Shown in pieces: positions 9,334 to 16,395 of a DNA stretch of 45,697 nucleotides. Source of the DNA: a candidate division WOR-3 bacterium. GTDB lineage: Bacteria; Hydrothermota; Hydrothermia; Hydrothermales; JAJRUZ01. The first letter of the stretch is position 1. Every line of letters starts with the position of its first letter. The stretch is taken from the NCBI GenBank assembly GCA_039803925.1, contig JBDRZL010000018.1, positions 1 through 45,697 on the forward strand, given 5' to 3'. The notes under the pieces were generated by a model. That model did no database searches. It saw only the letters and a list, made by a program, of their open reading frames with translations, and was not told the DNA's origin. Both the position numbers and the translations under genes were made by a program.

Positions 9334-10086
9334 TCAATATTTAATTATTTTATCCCATTCATTTTTATGCAATTCACAGAAACTTAAATTATACTGAGCA
9401 TTTATAACTTCTCTCTGAAAGTGACTGTTATACAAAATACAATTCTTATCCTCACAGAACAAAAAATCCCTTCTTTTTAAAATTGAATCATAAAAAAATA
9501 TACCCTGAATCACATAACTTATCAAAATCCGATTTAACCTTTCATCACCTTCTATTAAATAGTAATCCTTATATTTGGGTAAGGACTTTAAGCTCTTTGC
9601 AATATAATAATCTCTATCCTTTGCTGGTGCATAAATTACCCCTGGAATTGAAATCAAAACAGGAAAGGAAAAAAGTATAACTCTTAAATGCCATCTATCA
9701 GAATAAGTGGCTAAAAGTTGATCAGTAAAGAAAATTGTAAAAGAACTTTCAAGATCTCTCTGTAAAGGAGAAATAAATTCCTTGTATATTTTTAAAAATT
9801 TTAATCCATCATAAACAATACCTTTTTTCCTTTTCAAATTCTTTAAATTTCTTCTTTCGTAATCAATTTCAACTGGAAAAGGATTTTCATTTAAATATCT
9901 TTTCAAAGGATCAAGAACCCTTATTTTTGCTAAATATTCTGCCTTTTTATTCAATTCCTCTCCTTCAAGTTTTAAAAGTGGGTCTTCTTCTAAAAAAACT
10001 TCAAAACCCTCTCTTTCAAAAAATTCTTTAATTTCTATAAAATTTACTCCTTCATAATTAACTTTATATAAATGAATTTTTTTCAT
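9334..10086 (-). CDS. DUF6775-like putative metallopeptidase-family protein
   Basis: A 250-residue protein I can place only tentatively. It resembles, from memory, DUF6775, a family annotated as putative metallopeptidase and found mostly in archaea. The matching landmarks are EIDYERRNLK, GIVYDGLKF, the core FPVLISIPGVIYAPAK, and a Cys-rich C-terminus FCEDKNCILYNSHFQ then FCELH. No HExxH motif is present, so a peptidase activity cannot be supported from the sequence; the cysteine/histidine cluster could bind a metal. No signal peptide or membrane segment is seen. TATAAT ends 5 nt before the ATG and there is no Shine-Dalgarno sequence. Its neighbours, a pseudogene and an oddly started COG1833 gene, suggest an accessory region. 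Confidence 0.55.
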   Translation of the reverse strand: MKKIHLYKVNYEGVNFIEIKEFFEREGFEVFLEEDPLLKLEGEELNKKAEYLAKIRVLDPLKRYLNENPFPVEIDYERRNLKNLKRKKGIVYDGLKFLKIYKEFISPLQRDLESSFTIFFTDQLLATYSDRWHLRVILFSFPVLISIPGVIYAPAKDRDYYIAKSLKSLPKYKDYYLIEGDERLNRILISYVIQGIFFYDSILKRRDFLFCEDKNCILYNSHFQREVINAQYNLSFCELHKNEWDKIIKY

Positions 10087-10091
10087 AAGTT

Positions 10092-10097
10092 ATTATA
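10092..10097 (-). promoter_or_regulatory. Leaderless-type -10 of the DUF6775-like gene
   Basis: On the minus strand a perfect TATAAT is followed by AACTT and then the ATG, with no room for a ribosome-binding site. The surrounding stretch is an AT-rich inverted repeat (tattataatatataata), so a plus-strand -10 is equally possible; the plus strand now holds only a pseudogene. Confidence 0.45.
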
Positions 10098-10111
10098 ATA
10101 TATAATAACAG

Positions 10112-10299
10112 AAGTTGGATTTATTTTGGTAAACAAGGAATCAAAAAATCAAGCGCTTAGAGATAACAAAACTTTATAAAAAAGAAGACCTTTTAAACAA
10201 AAAGGTGATAGCAGTTTATAACTACCCCCTAAATATAATAACAAAGTGGTTTTAATACAACCTGATAGAAAAGTTGAGAATAGTAAAAGAATTTTATGA
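10112..10299 (+). pseudogene. Decayed CsaA/Trbp-type tRNA-binding (EMAP-like) protein
   Basis: Translating this gap piecewise gives fragments in the exact order of a CsaA-like tRNA-binding domain. First comes KLDLF, then (shifted by one frame) GKQGIKKSSA. After a 2-base disturbance at the position of the usual QIT, the next piece is ITKLYKKEDLLNKKVIAVYN (10162 onward). After loss of about 20 family residues, KVVLIQPDRKVENSKRIL runs to a stop at 10297-10299. The ~40-residue N-terminus with its start is absent. Intact family members read KKSSAQIT, LVGKQVVAVVNFPP and LLQPDREVPNGSRI at these places. At least three lesions make it non-functional. Its tail overlaps the end of the COG1833 gene on the other strand. 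Confidence 0.75.
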
Positions 10300-10686
10300 T
10301 ATTTTGAATAAATGAGATTTACATTTACAATCTGTTGAACCAAATTTTTTAACTTCAATTTCAAATTCTTTAGAAAAAATTTTTGCCAGCTTACATTCAA
10401 GTTTCTCCTTTTCTTTCTTCTCAATCAAAATAATAAATTTTATTTTTCCTTCTGTAAGCAAATAATCAATATGCCATCTTTTATTCTTCCTTTTACCCTC
10501 AGAAAGCTCTATATGCCTTTTTACTCTTTTAAATCCAGCCTTTCCATTTGCAGAACCTATATAAATGTATCTCCCATTAAAATTAAATAAAGGAAGCCTT
10601 CCAGGTTTAATTTTTTTATTATCTAATTCAAGTAAAACTATATAAACCCTTTGATAAAAGGACTTAAGGTTTCCCTTTTTTGAAAT
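10294..10686 (-). CDS. COG1833 (DUF123) GIY-YIG-like endonuclease-family protein, no standard start codon
   Basis: The frame encodes a nearly complete COG1833 domain of the Uri superfamily, related to GIY-YIG nucleases: RYIYIGSANGKAGFKRVKRH, then NKRWHIDYLLTEGKI, then ECKLAKIF and FGSTDCKCKSHLF. The frame is open from 10752 down to the stop at 10294 but contains no ATG, GTG or TTG before the domain. An ATT at 10686 gives 130 residues and has GAGGG 7 nt upstream, so ATT initiation is possible. The alternative is a gene that lost its start and is decaying, like the adjacent CsaA remnant. The natural substrate of COG1833 proteins is not known to me. Confidence 0.6.
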   Translation of the reverse strand: MSKKGNLKSFYQRVYIVLLELDNKKIKPGRLPLFNFNGRYIYIGSANGKAGFKRVKRHIELSEGKRKNKRWHIDYLLTEGKIKFIILIEKKEKEKLECKLAKIFSKEFEIEVKKFGSTDCKCKSHLFKIS

Positions 10687-10823
10687 TTCTAAACCCTCAC
10701 TCTCGAGATTCGCAGGGTTTTGGGGATTATGTATGTTGGTTTTCTGAAATTGTTAAAACCTTACACACTTTCACACGGACACTCGGAAGCACGGTGGTGC
10801 TTTTCTTAAATTTCTAAACCCTT
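10684..10823 (-). ncRNA. GC-rich structured patch with three imperfect repeats, possible small RNA
   Basis: Between thi4 and the COG1833 gene lies sequence far richer in G+C than its surroundings; 10769-10800 is about 59% G+C. On the minus strand it can form AAGCAC-cacc-GTGCTT and a 7-bp stem AAACCCT/AGGGTTT enclosing the palindrome TCTCGAGA. Three related segments begin GTAAGGGTTTAGAAATTT (at the thi4 stop), GTAAGGTTTTAACAATTT and GTGAGGGTTTAGAAATTT, spaced 61 and 64 bp apart. In AT-rich thermophiles local G+C peaks often mark structured RNA. No known RNA family was recognised, so the call is tentative. Confidence 0.25.
10787..10804 (+). terminator. Terminator-like hairpin
   Basis: AAGCAC-ggtg-GTGCTT forms a perfect 6-bp stem with a 4-nt loop, followed by TTC TT on the plus strand. 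This is the shape of an intrinsic terminator reading rightwards, but no intact plus-strand gene lies upstream of it in this gap. On the minus strand, in the direction of thi4, no T-run follows. It may instead be part of the structured patch. Confidence 0.25.
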
Positions 10824-11611
10824 ACACCTATTTTGAGTTTTTCTATAATTATTTCTGCAGCTCTTTTACCTGAAAGTAACATTGCTCCAAAAGTTGGTCC
10901 CATTCTTGGGAGACCAAAAGTTTCAGCAACTGCCATTCCTGCTACTACAAGACCTGGAAAAACTTCTCCTGTGTGTTCTACAACAGCATCCTCTGAAGCC
11001 TCAACCCACATTGCACCTAAACCTTTTAACTTTAAATATCCTCTCTGCTCAAGGGATTTTACCACGAAGGCATCATGCCCTGATGCATCTATAACGAATT
11101 TTGATTCAAGACCAATAGGGTCTACACAAGTAATTTGTCTTGGAAGACCTTCCACAGGTGACCAGTTTACAACAACACCAGAAACTCTTGGAGTCCCATT
11201 ATCTTCTCTGATAACAACATCATCAAATTTTGTGAGTTGTAAAAATTTAACACCTGCATCACTTGCAGCTGCAATTAATTTTGAACAAGCTTGAGCTCCA
11301 TCAGTAACATAAAGACCAGAACTTATCTCCTCAAACTTTATACCTATTTCCTTCAAATATTCCTGAGAAGGAGCCCTGAAGGTGACCTTATTCATAAAAA
11401 ATCCACCAAGCCAGAAACCTCCACCAAGATAATTATTTCTTTCTATTACAAGGGTATTTAAACCTTCCTTTGCCAATTCTCTTGCTGCAGTTAAACCTGC
11501 GGGTCCTGCTCCAACTACTATAACATCACTTTCAATAACTCCCTCAAACATTTTTAAAAAAGAAATAGTAATAGCCTTTGAAACATCCTTTTCAGAAACC
11601 TTTTCAAACAT
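10814..11611 (-). CDS. thi4: Thi4-family thiamine thiazole synthase with Cys at the sulfur-donor position
   Basis: Builds the adenylated thiazole precursor of thiamine from NAD and glycine. Seen: the FAD/NAD-binding DVIVVGAGPAGL at residues 29-40, the GGGFWLGG loop, ASGHD, and the C-terminal GLPRMGPTFGAMLLSGKRAA. The ATG at 11611 is preferred because AGGAG lies 7 nt upstream; a longer TTG-started frame from 11626 would include that ribosome-binding site in the coding sequence. The length is then 265 residues. The residue before VDP, which is His in anaerobic sulfide-using homologues (GLHVDP in Thermotoga, as I recall), is Cys162 here (QITCVDPIGL), as in the single-turnover yeast and plant enzymes. 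No other thiamine genes are in the window. Confidence 0.88.
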   Translation of the reverse strand: MFEKVSEKDVSKAITISFLKMFEGVIESDVIVVGAGPAGLTAARELAKEGLNTLVIERNNYLGGGFWLGGFFMNKVTFRAPSQEYLKEIGIKFEEISSGLYVTDGAQACSKLIAAASDAGVKFLQLTKFDDVVIREDNGTPRVSGVVVNWSPVEGLPRQITCVDPIGLESKFVIDASGHDAFVVKSLEQRGYLKLKGLGAMWVEASEDAVVEHTGEVFPGLVVAGMAVAETFGLPRMGPTFGAMLLSGKRAAEIIIEKLKIGVRV

Positions 11612-11635
11612 TTTAGTTCTCCTCAAAATTTAATA

Positions 11636-11650
11636 AGGGATTTGAACCCT
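11636..11650 (-). promoter_or_regulatory. T-arm-like leader hairpin of thi4
   Basis: Read on the minus strand, AGGGTTCAAATCCCT forms a 4-bp stem (5 with a G-T pair) around the heptaloop TTCAAAT, which fits the tRNA T-loop consensus TTCRANY. It ends 24 nt before the thi4 ATG and lies downstream of a good promoter, so it should be in the 5' leader. Two similar elements occur before etfB and hpf. The leader is far too short for a TPP riboswitch. Confidence 0.45.
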
Positions 11651-11670
11651 CTAAATTTCTCTTGGAATTA

Positions 11671-11714
11671 ATTATACCCCCTCTTTGATAGAAAATCAAT
11701 ACTTATTATAAAAT
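11671..11714. promoter_or_regulatory. Face-to-face divergent promoters for thi4 and glyQS
   Basis: Minus strand: TTGATT (11694-11699), 17-nt spacer, perfect TATAAT (11671-11676), directing thi4. Plus strand: TTGATA (11685-11690), then TATAAA (11707-11712, 16-nt spacer) or TAAAAT (11709-11714, 18-nt spacer), 7-9 nt before the glyQ ATG. The two -35 elements form the inverted repeat TTGAT-N5-ATCAA (11685-11699). Polymerases could not occupy both promoters at once, so the two genes may compete. glyQ has no Shine-Dalgarno sequence, and no T-box fits in the leader. Confidence 0.6.
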
Positions 11715-11721
11715 TTAAATC

Positions 11722-12564
11722 ATGTATTTTCAGGAAATAATTGAAAATCTCAATAAATTCTGGAAAAAAGAAGGCTGTATAATTTTTACACCCTATAATT
11801 CTGAAGTGGGGGCTGGAACCTTTAATCCAGCCACTTTTTTAAGGTGTTTGGGTAAAAAACCTTGGAAATGTGCTTACTTTGAACCAACAAGAAGACCAAA
11901 GGATGGTAGATACGGGGATAACCCCAATAGAGTTTTGCAGTATTTCCAGTACCAGGTAGTTCTAAAACCTCCTCCAGAAGATGTTCAGGAAATTTATCTT
12001 AATTCTTTAAGGACACTTGGAATTAAAATTGAAGAACATGATGTAAGATTTGTTGAGGATGACTGGGAATCAGAAACTCTTGGAGCTTGGGGAATTGGCT
12101 GGGAAGTATGGCTTGATGGACTTGAAATCACACAATTTACTTACTTCCAGCAAATTGGAGGAATAGATCTTGACCCTATTACCTGTGAAATTACTTACGG
12201 ACTTGAGAGAATTGCAATGTTTTTACAGAACAAAAAGTCTATTTTTGATATAGATTGGAACGAAAATATTAAATGGGGAGATATTTACCTCCAAAATGAA
12301 AGGGAATTCTCTGAATATTATTATCATATAGCAAATCCAGATTTATGGAAAAACTTTTTTGAAGAAATGTACAGGGAAACTGAAAAATTAATTGAAAAGG
12401 ACCTCATTATGCCTGCCTATGATGGAGTTATTAAAACTTCCCATGCTTTTAATATCCTGGATGCAAGAGGTGTTATATCACCTGCTGAAAGACAGATGAT
12501 GATACAAAGAATAAGAAAACTTGCAAACAGTGTAGCCAAAAAGTATATAGAGAAAAATGGCTGA
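11722..12564 (+). CDS. glyQ: Glycyl-tRNA synthetase alpha subunit
   Basis: Catalytic subunit of the bacterial alpha2-beta2 glycyl-tRNA synthetase, which charges tRNA-Gly in the cytoplasm. The class II core is evident: the GlyQ-specific start [20 protein letters not shown], the motif 2 region [19 protein letters not shown], and later [10 protein letters not shown] as motif 3. At 280 residues it is the usual length. The gene overlaps glyS by 8 bp and the pair is surely coupled. A -10-like hexamer lies 7-9 nt before the ATG without a Shine-Dalgarno sequence. Confidence 0.96.
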   Translation: MYFQEIIENLNKFWKKEGCIIFTPYNSEVGAGTFNPATFLRCLGKKPWKCAYFEPTRRPKDGRYGDNPNRVLQYFQYQVVLKPPPEDVQEIYLNSLRTLGIKIEEHDVRFVEDDWESETLGAWGIGWEVWLDGLEITQFTYFQQIGGIDLDPITCEITYGLERIAMFLQNKKSIFDIDWNENIKWGDIYLQNEREFSEYYYHIANPDLWKNFFEEMYRETEKLIEKDLIMPAYDGVIKTSHAFNILDARGVISPAERQMMIQRIRKLANSVAKKYIEKNG

Positions 12565-14644
12565 TTATCTTCTTGAATTCGGAACAGAAGAATTACCACC
12601 TTTTTCAATAAAACCTGCTGTTTTAAAACTTAAAGAAGAATTTGAAAATTTATTTAAAGAGGAAAAAATTGAATTTAAAAATATAAAAGTTTTTGGTTCA
12701 CCGAGGAGACTTGCTATACTCATTGAAAATATTTCAGAAAAACAGAAAGAATACGAAGAAGAAATAAAAGGTCCACCAATAAATATTGCCTTTAATGAAA
12801 GAGGTGAAAAAAGTGAGGTATTAAAAAAGTTTCTTGAAAGTAATAAAAGTGATGAAAAGTCAATTTACATAAAAGAAATAGAAGGGAAAAAATATGTTTT
12901 TATTAAAGTAAAGAAAGGAGGAAAAGACACAAGGGATATAATAAAAGAGAATATAATGGAGATTATAAAAAAAATTCCCTTTCCTAAAAAGATGAAATGG
13001 AATAGTGAAAATCTTACTTTTGCAAGACCGATAAGATGGATATTATCTTTATGGAATAAGGAAATTCTTGAACTTTCTCTCCCTATTAAAACCTCTAATA
13101 AAACAAGAGGAAATAGACTCTTCGGTAATAAAATTATTGAAATAAATTCTATAGAAAAATATGAGGAATCTTTAAAAAAAGAGGGAGTAGTGCCCTCTTT
13201 TGATGAAAGAAAAAAAATAATTCTTGAGAAAATAAATATAATATGTGAAAAATTAAATGCAGAACCTGTAATTGATGATAATCACTTAGAAGAACTCACA
13301 GGTCTTGTGGAATATCCTGGTGTAATACTATGTGAATTTCCAGAAAAATATTTAGAAATTCCAAAAGAAGTAATCTTTACTGCTATGAAATCCCATCAGA
13401 GATATATTCCCCTTATATCAAAAGATAAAAGAATCTTACCTTACTTTATAGCTGTTATAAATAATAAGGAAGAAAAAGAAAATATAATTAAAAAGGGATT
13501 AATAGATGTTCTTATTGCAAGATTAGAAGACGCAAAGTTTTATATAGAAAAAGATAACGAAATTCTCCTTGAAGAAAGGATAAATTTGCTTAAAGAAATA
13601 GTTTGGATTAAGGGATTGGGAAGTATTTATGATAAAAATTTAAGGGTAAAATCACTTTTTAATTATTTTATCAATAATTCAAATATTAAAATTTCTGAGA
13701 ATAAAGAATTCCTTGAAAAAATTATAGAACTTTTAAGAACTGACCTTACTACGGAAATGGTAAGGGATGGAAAAGAATTTACAGAACTTGAAGGTATTAT
13801 AGCATCAGAATATGCAAGAATCCAGAAAAAGGATGAAAAAACTATAAAAATTCTTAGAGAATATAGATTACCAAAATTTTACAAGGATGAATTACCAGAA
13901 ACAAAGGAGGGGATTTTGATTTCTCTCTCAGATAAAATTGACACAGCTTTTGCTTTATTTGTAAGTGGTTATAAAATCAAAGGGTCAAAAGATCCAATGG
14001 GTTTAAAAAGAAATCTTTATTCTTTTTTTTATCTTATTACAGAAAAGCAAATCAAGTTTGACCTTGAAAAAATAGTTGAGTTTTCATTAAACCTTTTTGA
14101 AAATCAAAAAATTAGAATAAAATCAAATAAAGAAGAAATAACTTTAGAAATTCTAAAAAGATTTGAGAATTTCCTTGAGGAGTTTAAAGGTATAAGATAC
14201 GATATAGTTGACGCAATAATAGAGAGTGATACAAAGGATCTTTATATAATTTATAAAAAAGCCTCTGTACTGAAGGAATTCCTTGAAAAGGAATGGGAAA
14301 CTTTTGAAAAGGTAATAATAGGACAAAAAAGGGTATTTAACATTATAAAGAATGAAAAAACAAATGGAAGAGTAAAAGAAAATCTATTTGAAAAGGAAGA
14401 AGAAAAAGTTCTTTATAATGCTTTAATGGAAATTGAACCTCTTTTTATAAAAAATCTTGAAAAGGAAAATTTTGAAGATGCCTTTAGAGAACTTTTAAAA
14501 TTAAGAGAACCAATTGATAAATTTTTTGACAATGTATTTGTTATGACTGATAATAAAGAAATAAGAGAAAATAGGCTCAATCTACTAAAAAGAGTATGGG
14601 AAGTTTTTAAGAAATACGGAAATCTCTCTAAAATTGTAATATGA
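12557..14644 (+). CDS. glyS: Glycyl-tRNA synthetase beta subunit
   Basis: tRNA-binding partner of GlyQ. Diagnostic segments are [17 protein letters not shown] at the N-terminus, [26 protein letters not shown], and further on the HD-type region around [20 protein letters not shown] and [10 protein letters not shown]. The C-terminal third is a Lys/Glu-rich helical DALR-like anticodon-binding region. The 695 residues match the family. It begins inside the last codons of glyQ, and its stop touches the T-arm-like hairpin in front of etfB. Confidence 0.95.
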   Translation: MADYLLEFGTEELPPFSIKPAVLKLKEEFENLFKEEKIEFKNIKVFGSPRRLAILIENISEKQKEYEEEIKGPPINIAFNERGEKSEVLKKFLESNKSDEKSIYIKEIEGKKYVFIKVKKGGKDTRDIIKENIMEIIKKIPFPKKMKWNSENLTFARPIRWILSLWNKEILELSLPIKTSNKTRGNRLFGNKIIEINSIEKYEESLKKEGVVPSFDERKKIILEKINIICEKLNAEPVIDDNHLEELTGLVEYPGVILCEFPEKYLEIPKEVIFTAMKSHQRYIPLISKDKRILPYFIAVINNKEEKENIIKKGLIDVLIARLEDAKFYIEKDNEILLEERINLLKEIVWIKGLGSIYDKNLRVKSLFNYFINNSNIKISENKEFLEKIIELLRTDLTTEMVRDGKEFTELEGIIASEYARIQKKDEKTIKILREYRLPKFYKDELPETKEGILISLSDKIDTAFALFVSGYKIKGSKDPMGLKRNLYSFFYLITEKQIKFDLEKIVEFSLNLFENQKIRIKSNKEEITLEILKRFENFLEEFKGIRYDIVDAIIESDTKDLYIIYKKASVLKEFLEKEWETFEKVIIGQKRVFNIIKNEKTNGRVKENLFEKEEEKVLYNALMEIEPLFIKNLEKENFEDAFRELLKLREPIDKFFDNVFVMTDNKEIRENRLNLLKRVWEVFKKYGNLSKIVI

Positions 14645-14660
14645 AGGGTTTGATTCCCTT
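14644..14660 (+). promoter_or_regulatory. T-arm-like hairpin before etfB
   Basis: AAGGGTTTGATTCCCTT is a perfect 5-bp stem closing a 7-nt loop (TTTGATT). It begins at the last base of the glyS stop and ends 18 nt before the etfB ATG, followed by GGAGGG as ribosome-binding site. A possible promoter inside the end of glyS (TTTAAG, 17 nt, TAAAAT) would place it at the very 5' end of an etfBA transcript. It matches the elements before thi4 and hpf in stem, loop length and position. Confidence 0.45.
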
Positions 14661-14678
14661 ATTAATCAAGGAGGGATT

Positions 14679-15440
14679 ATGAAAATTTTAGTTTTAACAA
14701 AAAGGGTCCCAGACACAGGAGTTCCAATAAGAGTTAAATCTGATGGGAGTGGTCTTGAACTCACCTCCATCCCCTTTGTTATGAATCCTTACGATGAATA
14801 TGCTTTAGAAGCTGCTTTAAGAATTAAAGAGAAAAAAGGGGAGGGAGAAGTTGTTCTTTTATCTCTGGGTAATGAAGAATATAAAGAAACATTAAGACAT
14901 GGTCTTGCAATGGGAGCTGATAGAGCAAAACTTATAAAGATTAATGAGCCCTCAGAACTTGACTCAATTCAGGTTGCAAATTTATTGATTGAAGAAATAA
15001 AAAAAGAAAATCCTGATACAATTTTTTGTGGAAAAAAAGCAGTTGATGATGAAAGAAACTATGTCCATATTTATATTGCAACAAAACTTCAAAAACCTTA
15101 TATATATGGGGCAGTAAACATAGAACTCTCAAATGGCAATTTAAAAGTTACAAAGGAAACAGAAAAGGGTCTTGCAATTTTTGAACTTCCCCTTTCCTCA
15201 TTTATTATATTTGATAAGTGTCAGTTTGAACCAAGGTATCCTTCTTTAAGAGGTATTATGATGGCAAAGAAAAAAAATATAGAGGAAATATTACCTCAAA
15301 ATTTAACTGATAGAAAAATAGAAACAATTAGATATGAAGCTACACCAACTAAAAAAACTGGTAAAATTATAAATTTACCTTTTCCGGATAATGTTAAGGA
15401 ACTTGTTAAACTTTTAAAGGAAGAAGCAAAAATTTTATAA
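14679..15440 (+). CDS. etfB: Electron transfer flavoprotein beta subunit
   Basis: Small subunit (253 residues) of an FAD/AMP-containing electron carrier heterodimer. Typical features: MKILVLTKRVPDTGVPIRV at the start, NPYDEYALEAALRIKEK, LAMGADRAKLI, and the EtfB signature region CGKKAVDDERNYVHIYIA. Late in the chain PRYPSLRGIMMAKKK is also family-typical. GGAGGG stands just upstream of the ATG. The gene is followed 13 nt later by etfA. Whether this ETF serves acyl-CoA dehydrogenases or a bifurcating complex cannot be told, because no dehydrogenase is adjacent. Confidence 0.94.
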   Translation: MKILVLTKRVPDTGVPIRVKSDGSGLELTSIPFVMNPYDEYALEAALRIKEKKGEGEVVLLSLGNEEYKETLRHGLAMGADRAKLIKINEPSELDSIQVANLLIEEIKKENPDTIFCGKKAVDDERNYVHIYIATKLQKPYIYGAVNIELSNGNLKVTKETEKGLAIFELPLSSFIIFDKCQFEPRYPSLRGIMMAKKKNIEEILPQNLTDRKIETIRYEATPTKKTGKIINLPFPDNVKELVKLLKEEAKIL

Positions 15441-15453
15441 AGGAGGTTTAAAA

Positions 15454-16395
15454 ATGATAGGAATTTATCTTGAAAATAAGGAAGGAAAAATAAAAAAACA
15501 TTCTCTTGAACTTATAAACTTTGGAATAAAAAATTTTGAAGGAGAAATAATTGCCTTTACAATAGGTGATAATGTGGAAAAAGAGGAAGCTTTCAAATAT
15601 GGAGTGGATTCTCTTTATCTGATATCAAACAAAAATAAAATTGAATCAGAAGAAGGTATAATAAATTCTCTCTACGAATTTTTAAAAGAAAAGAATTTTA
15701 AAGTGCTTATTTTTCCAGCTTCAAATACAGGAAGAATAATCTCTGCAGGTGTATCTGCTCTTTTAGATTTACCTCTTATTCAGGATATTGTTGAAGTTAA
15801 AAAAGAAAACGGAAATTTAATTTTTAAAAGACCAGTTTTAGCTGGAAAAGCTTTTGTCTGGGAAAAGGTTAGAGGAGAAAAATTTGTAATTTCAGTAAGA
15901 CCTAATGTAGCTCAGATTTCAGAAAATCCAAAAACTGGGAAATTTGAAAAGGTAATAACAAATGTAGAAGAAAAAATAAAAATAGTTGAAATCAAAGAAA
16001 AACAGGAAGAAGAGATAGATGTTGCAGAGGCTGAAATAATTGTTTCAGGAGGAAGAGGGGTTGGAGGTCCAGAAGGGTTCAAACCATTAAAAGAGCTTGC
16101 TAAAGTTCTTGGAGCAGCAGTAGGTGCTTCAAGAGCTGCTGTTGATGCTGGATGGATAGATCACTCCCATCAGGTAGGTCAAACAGGTAAAACAGTTTCA
16201 CCAAATTTATATATTGCCTGTGGAATTTCAGGAGCACTTCAGCATCTTGCAGGGATGAGAACAAGTAAAGTTATAGTAGCTATTAATAAAGATCCAAATG
16301 CACCTATTTTTCAAATTGCTGATTATGGAATTATAGGAGACCTCTTTGAAATAGTTCCAGCCTTAACTGAAGAAATTAAGAAAATAAAAAGTTGA
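15454..16395 (+). CDS. etfA: Electron transfer flavoprotein alpha subunit
   Basis: Large ETF subunit (313 residues). The C-terminal FAD domain is clear: ISGGRGVGGPEG-type text (IVSGGRGVGGPEGFKPL), GAAVGASRAAVDAGW, the signature YIACGISGALQHLAGM, and INKDPNAPIFQIADYGIIGD. The N-terminal nucleotide-like domain carries FPASNTGRIISAGVSALL. AAGGAGG lies 6-8 nt before the ATG. No extra ferredoxin domain is present, unlike some clostridial EtfA proteins. The stop TGA overlaps the TTG start of the next gene. Confidence 0.94.
   Translation: MIGIYLENKEGKIKKHSLELINFGIKNFEGEIIAFTIGDNVEKEEAFKYGVDSLYLISNKNKIESEEGIINSLYEFLKEKNFKVLIFPASNTGRIISAGVSALLDLPLIQDIVEVKKENGNLIFKRPVLAGKAFVWEKVRGEKFVISVRPNVAQISENPKTGKFEKVITNVEEKIKIVEIKEKQEEEIDVAEAEIIVSGGRGVGGPEGFKPLKELAKVLGAAVGASRAAVDAGWIDHSHQVGQTGKTVSPNLYIACGISGALQHLAGMRTSKVIVAINKDPNAPIFQIADYGIIGDLFEIVPALTEEIKKIKS

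Noticed and set aside
10149-10424. A 91-residue minus-strand reading frame
   Set aside because: It lies in a different frame from the COG1833 gene over the same bases, and its product is low-complexity Lys/Leu-rich sequence without family features.
10684-10823. A three-repeat CRISPR array
   Set aside because: Repeat spacing (61 and 64 bp) is suggestive, but the repeats differ from each other, one is the coding end and stop of thi4, only two 'spacers' exist, and there are no cas genes.
10833-11294. A 153-residue plus-strand reading frame opposite thi4
   Set aside because: Antisense shadow of a well-recognised gene, without a ribosome-binding site or family features.
11612-11670. TPP riboswitch in front of thi4
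   Set aside because: The predicted leader is only about 55 nt and lacks the conserved CUGAGA and related TPP motifs; only the small hairpin is present.
11700-11721. T-box leader for glyQS
   Set aside because: The -10 element lies 7-9 nt before the ATG, leaving no space for a T-box.
14679-16395. An electron-bifurcating ETF system
   Set aside because: EtfA lacks a ferredoxin extension and no FixC/FixX or acyl-CoA dehydrogenase gene is adjacent, so bifurcation cannot be supported.
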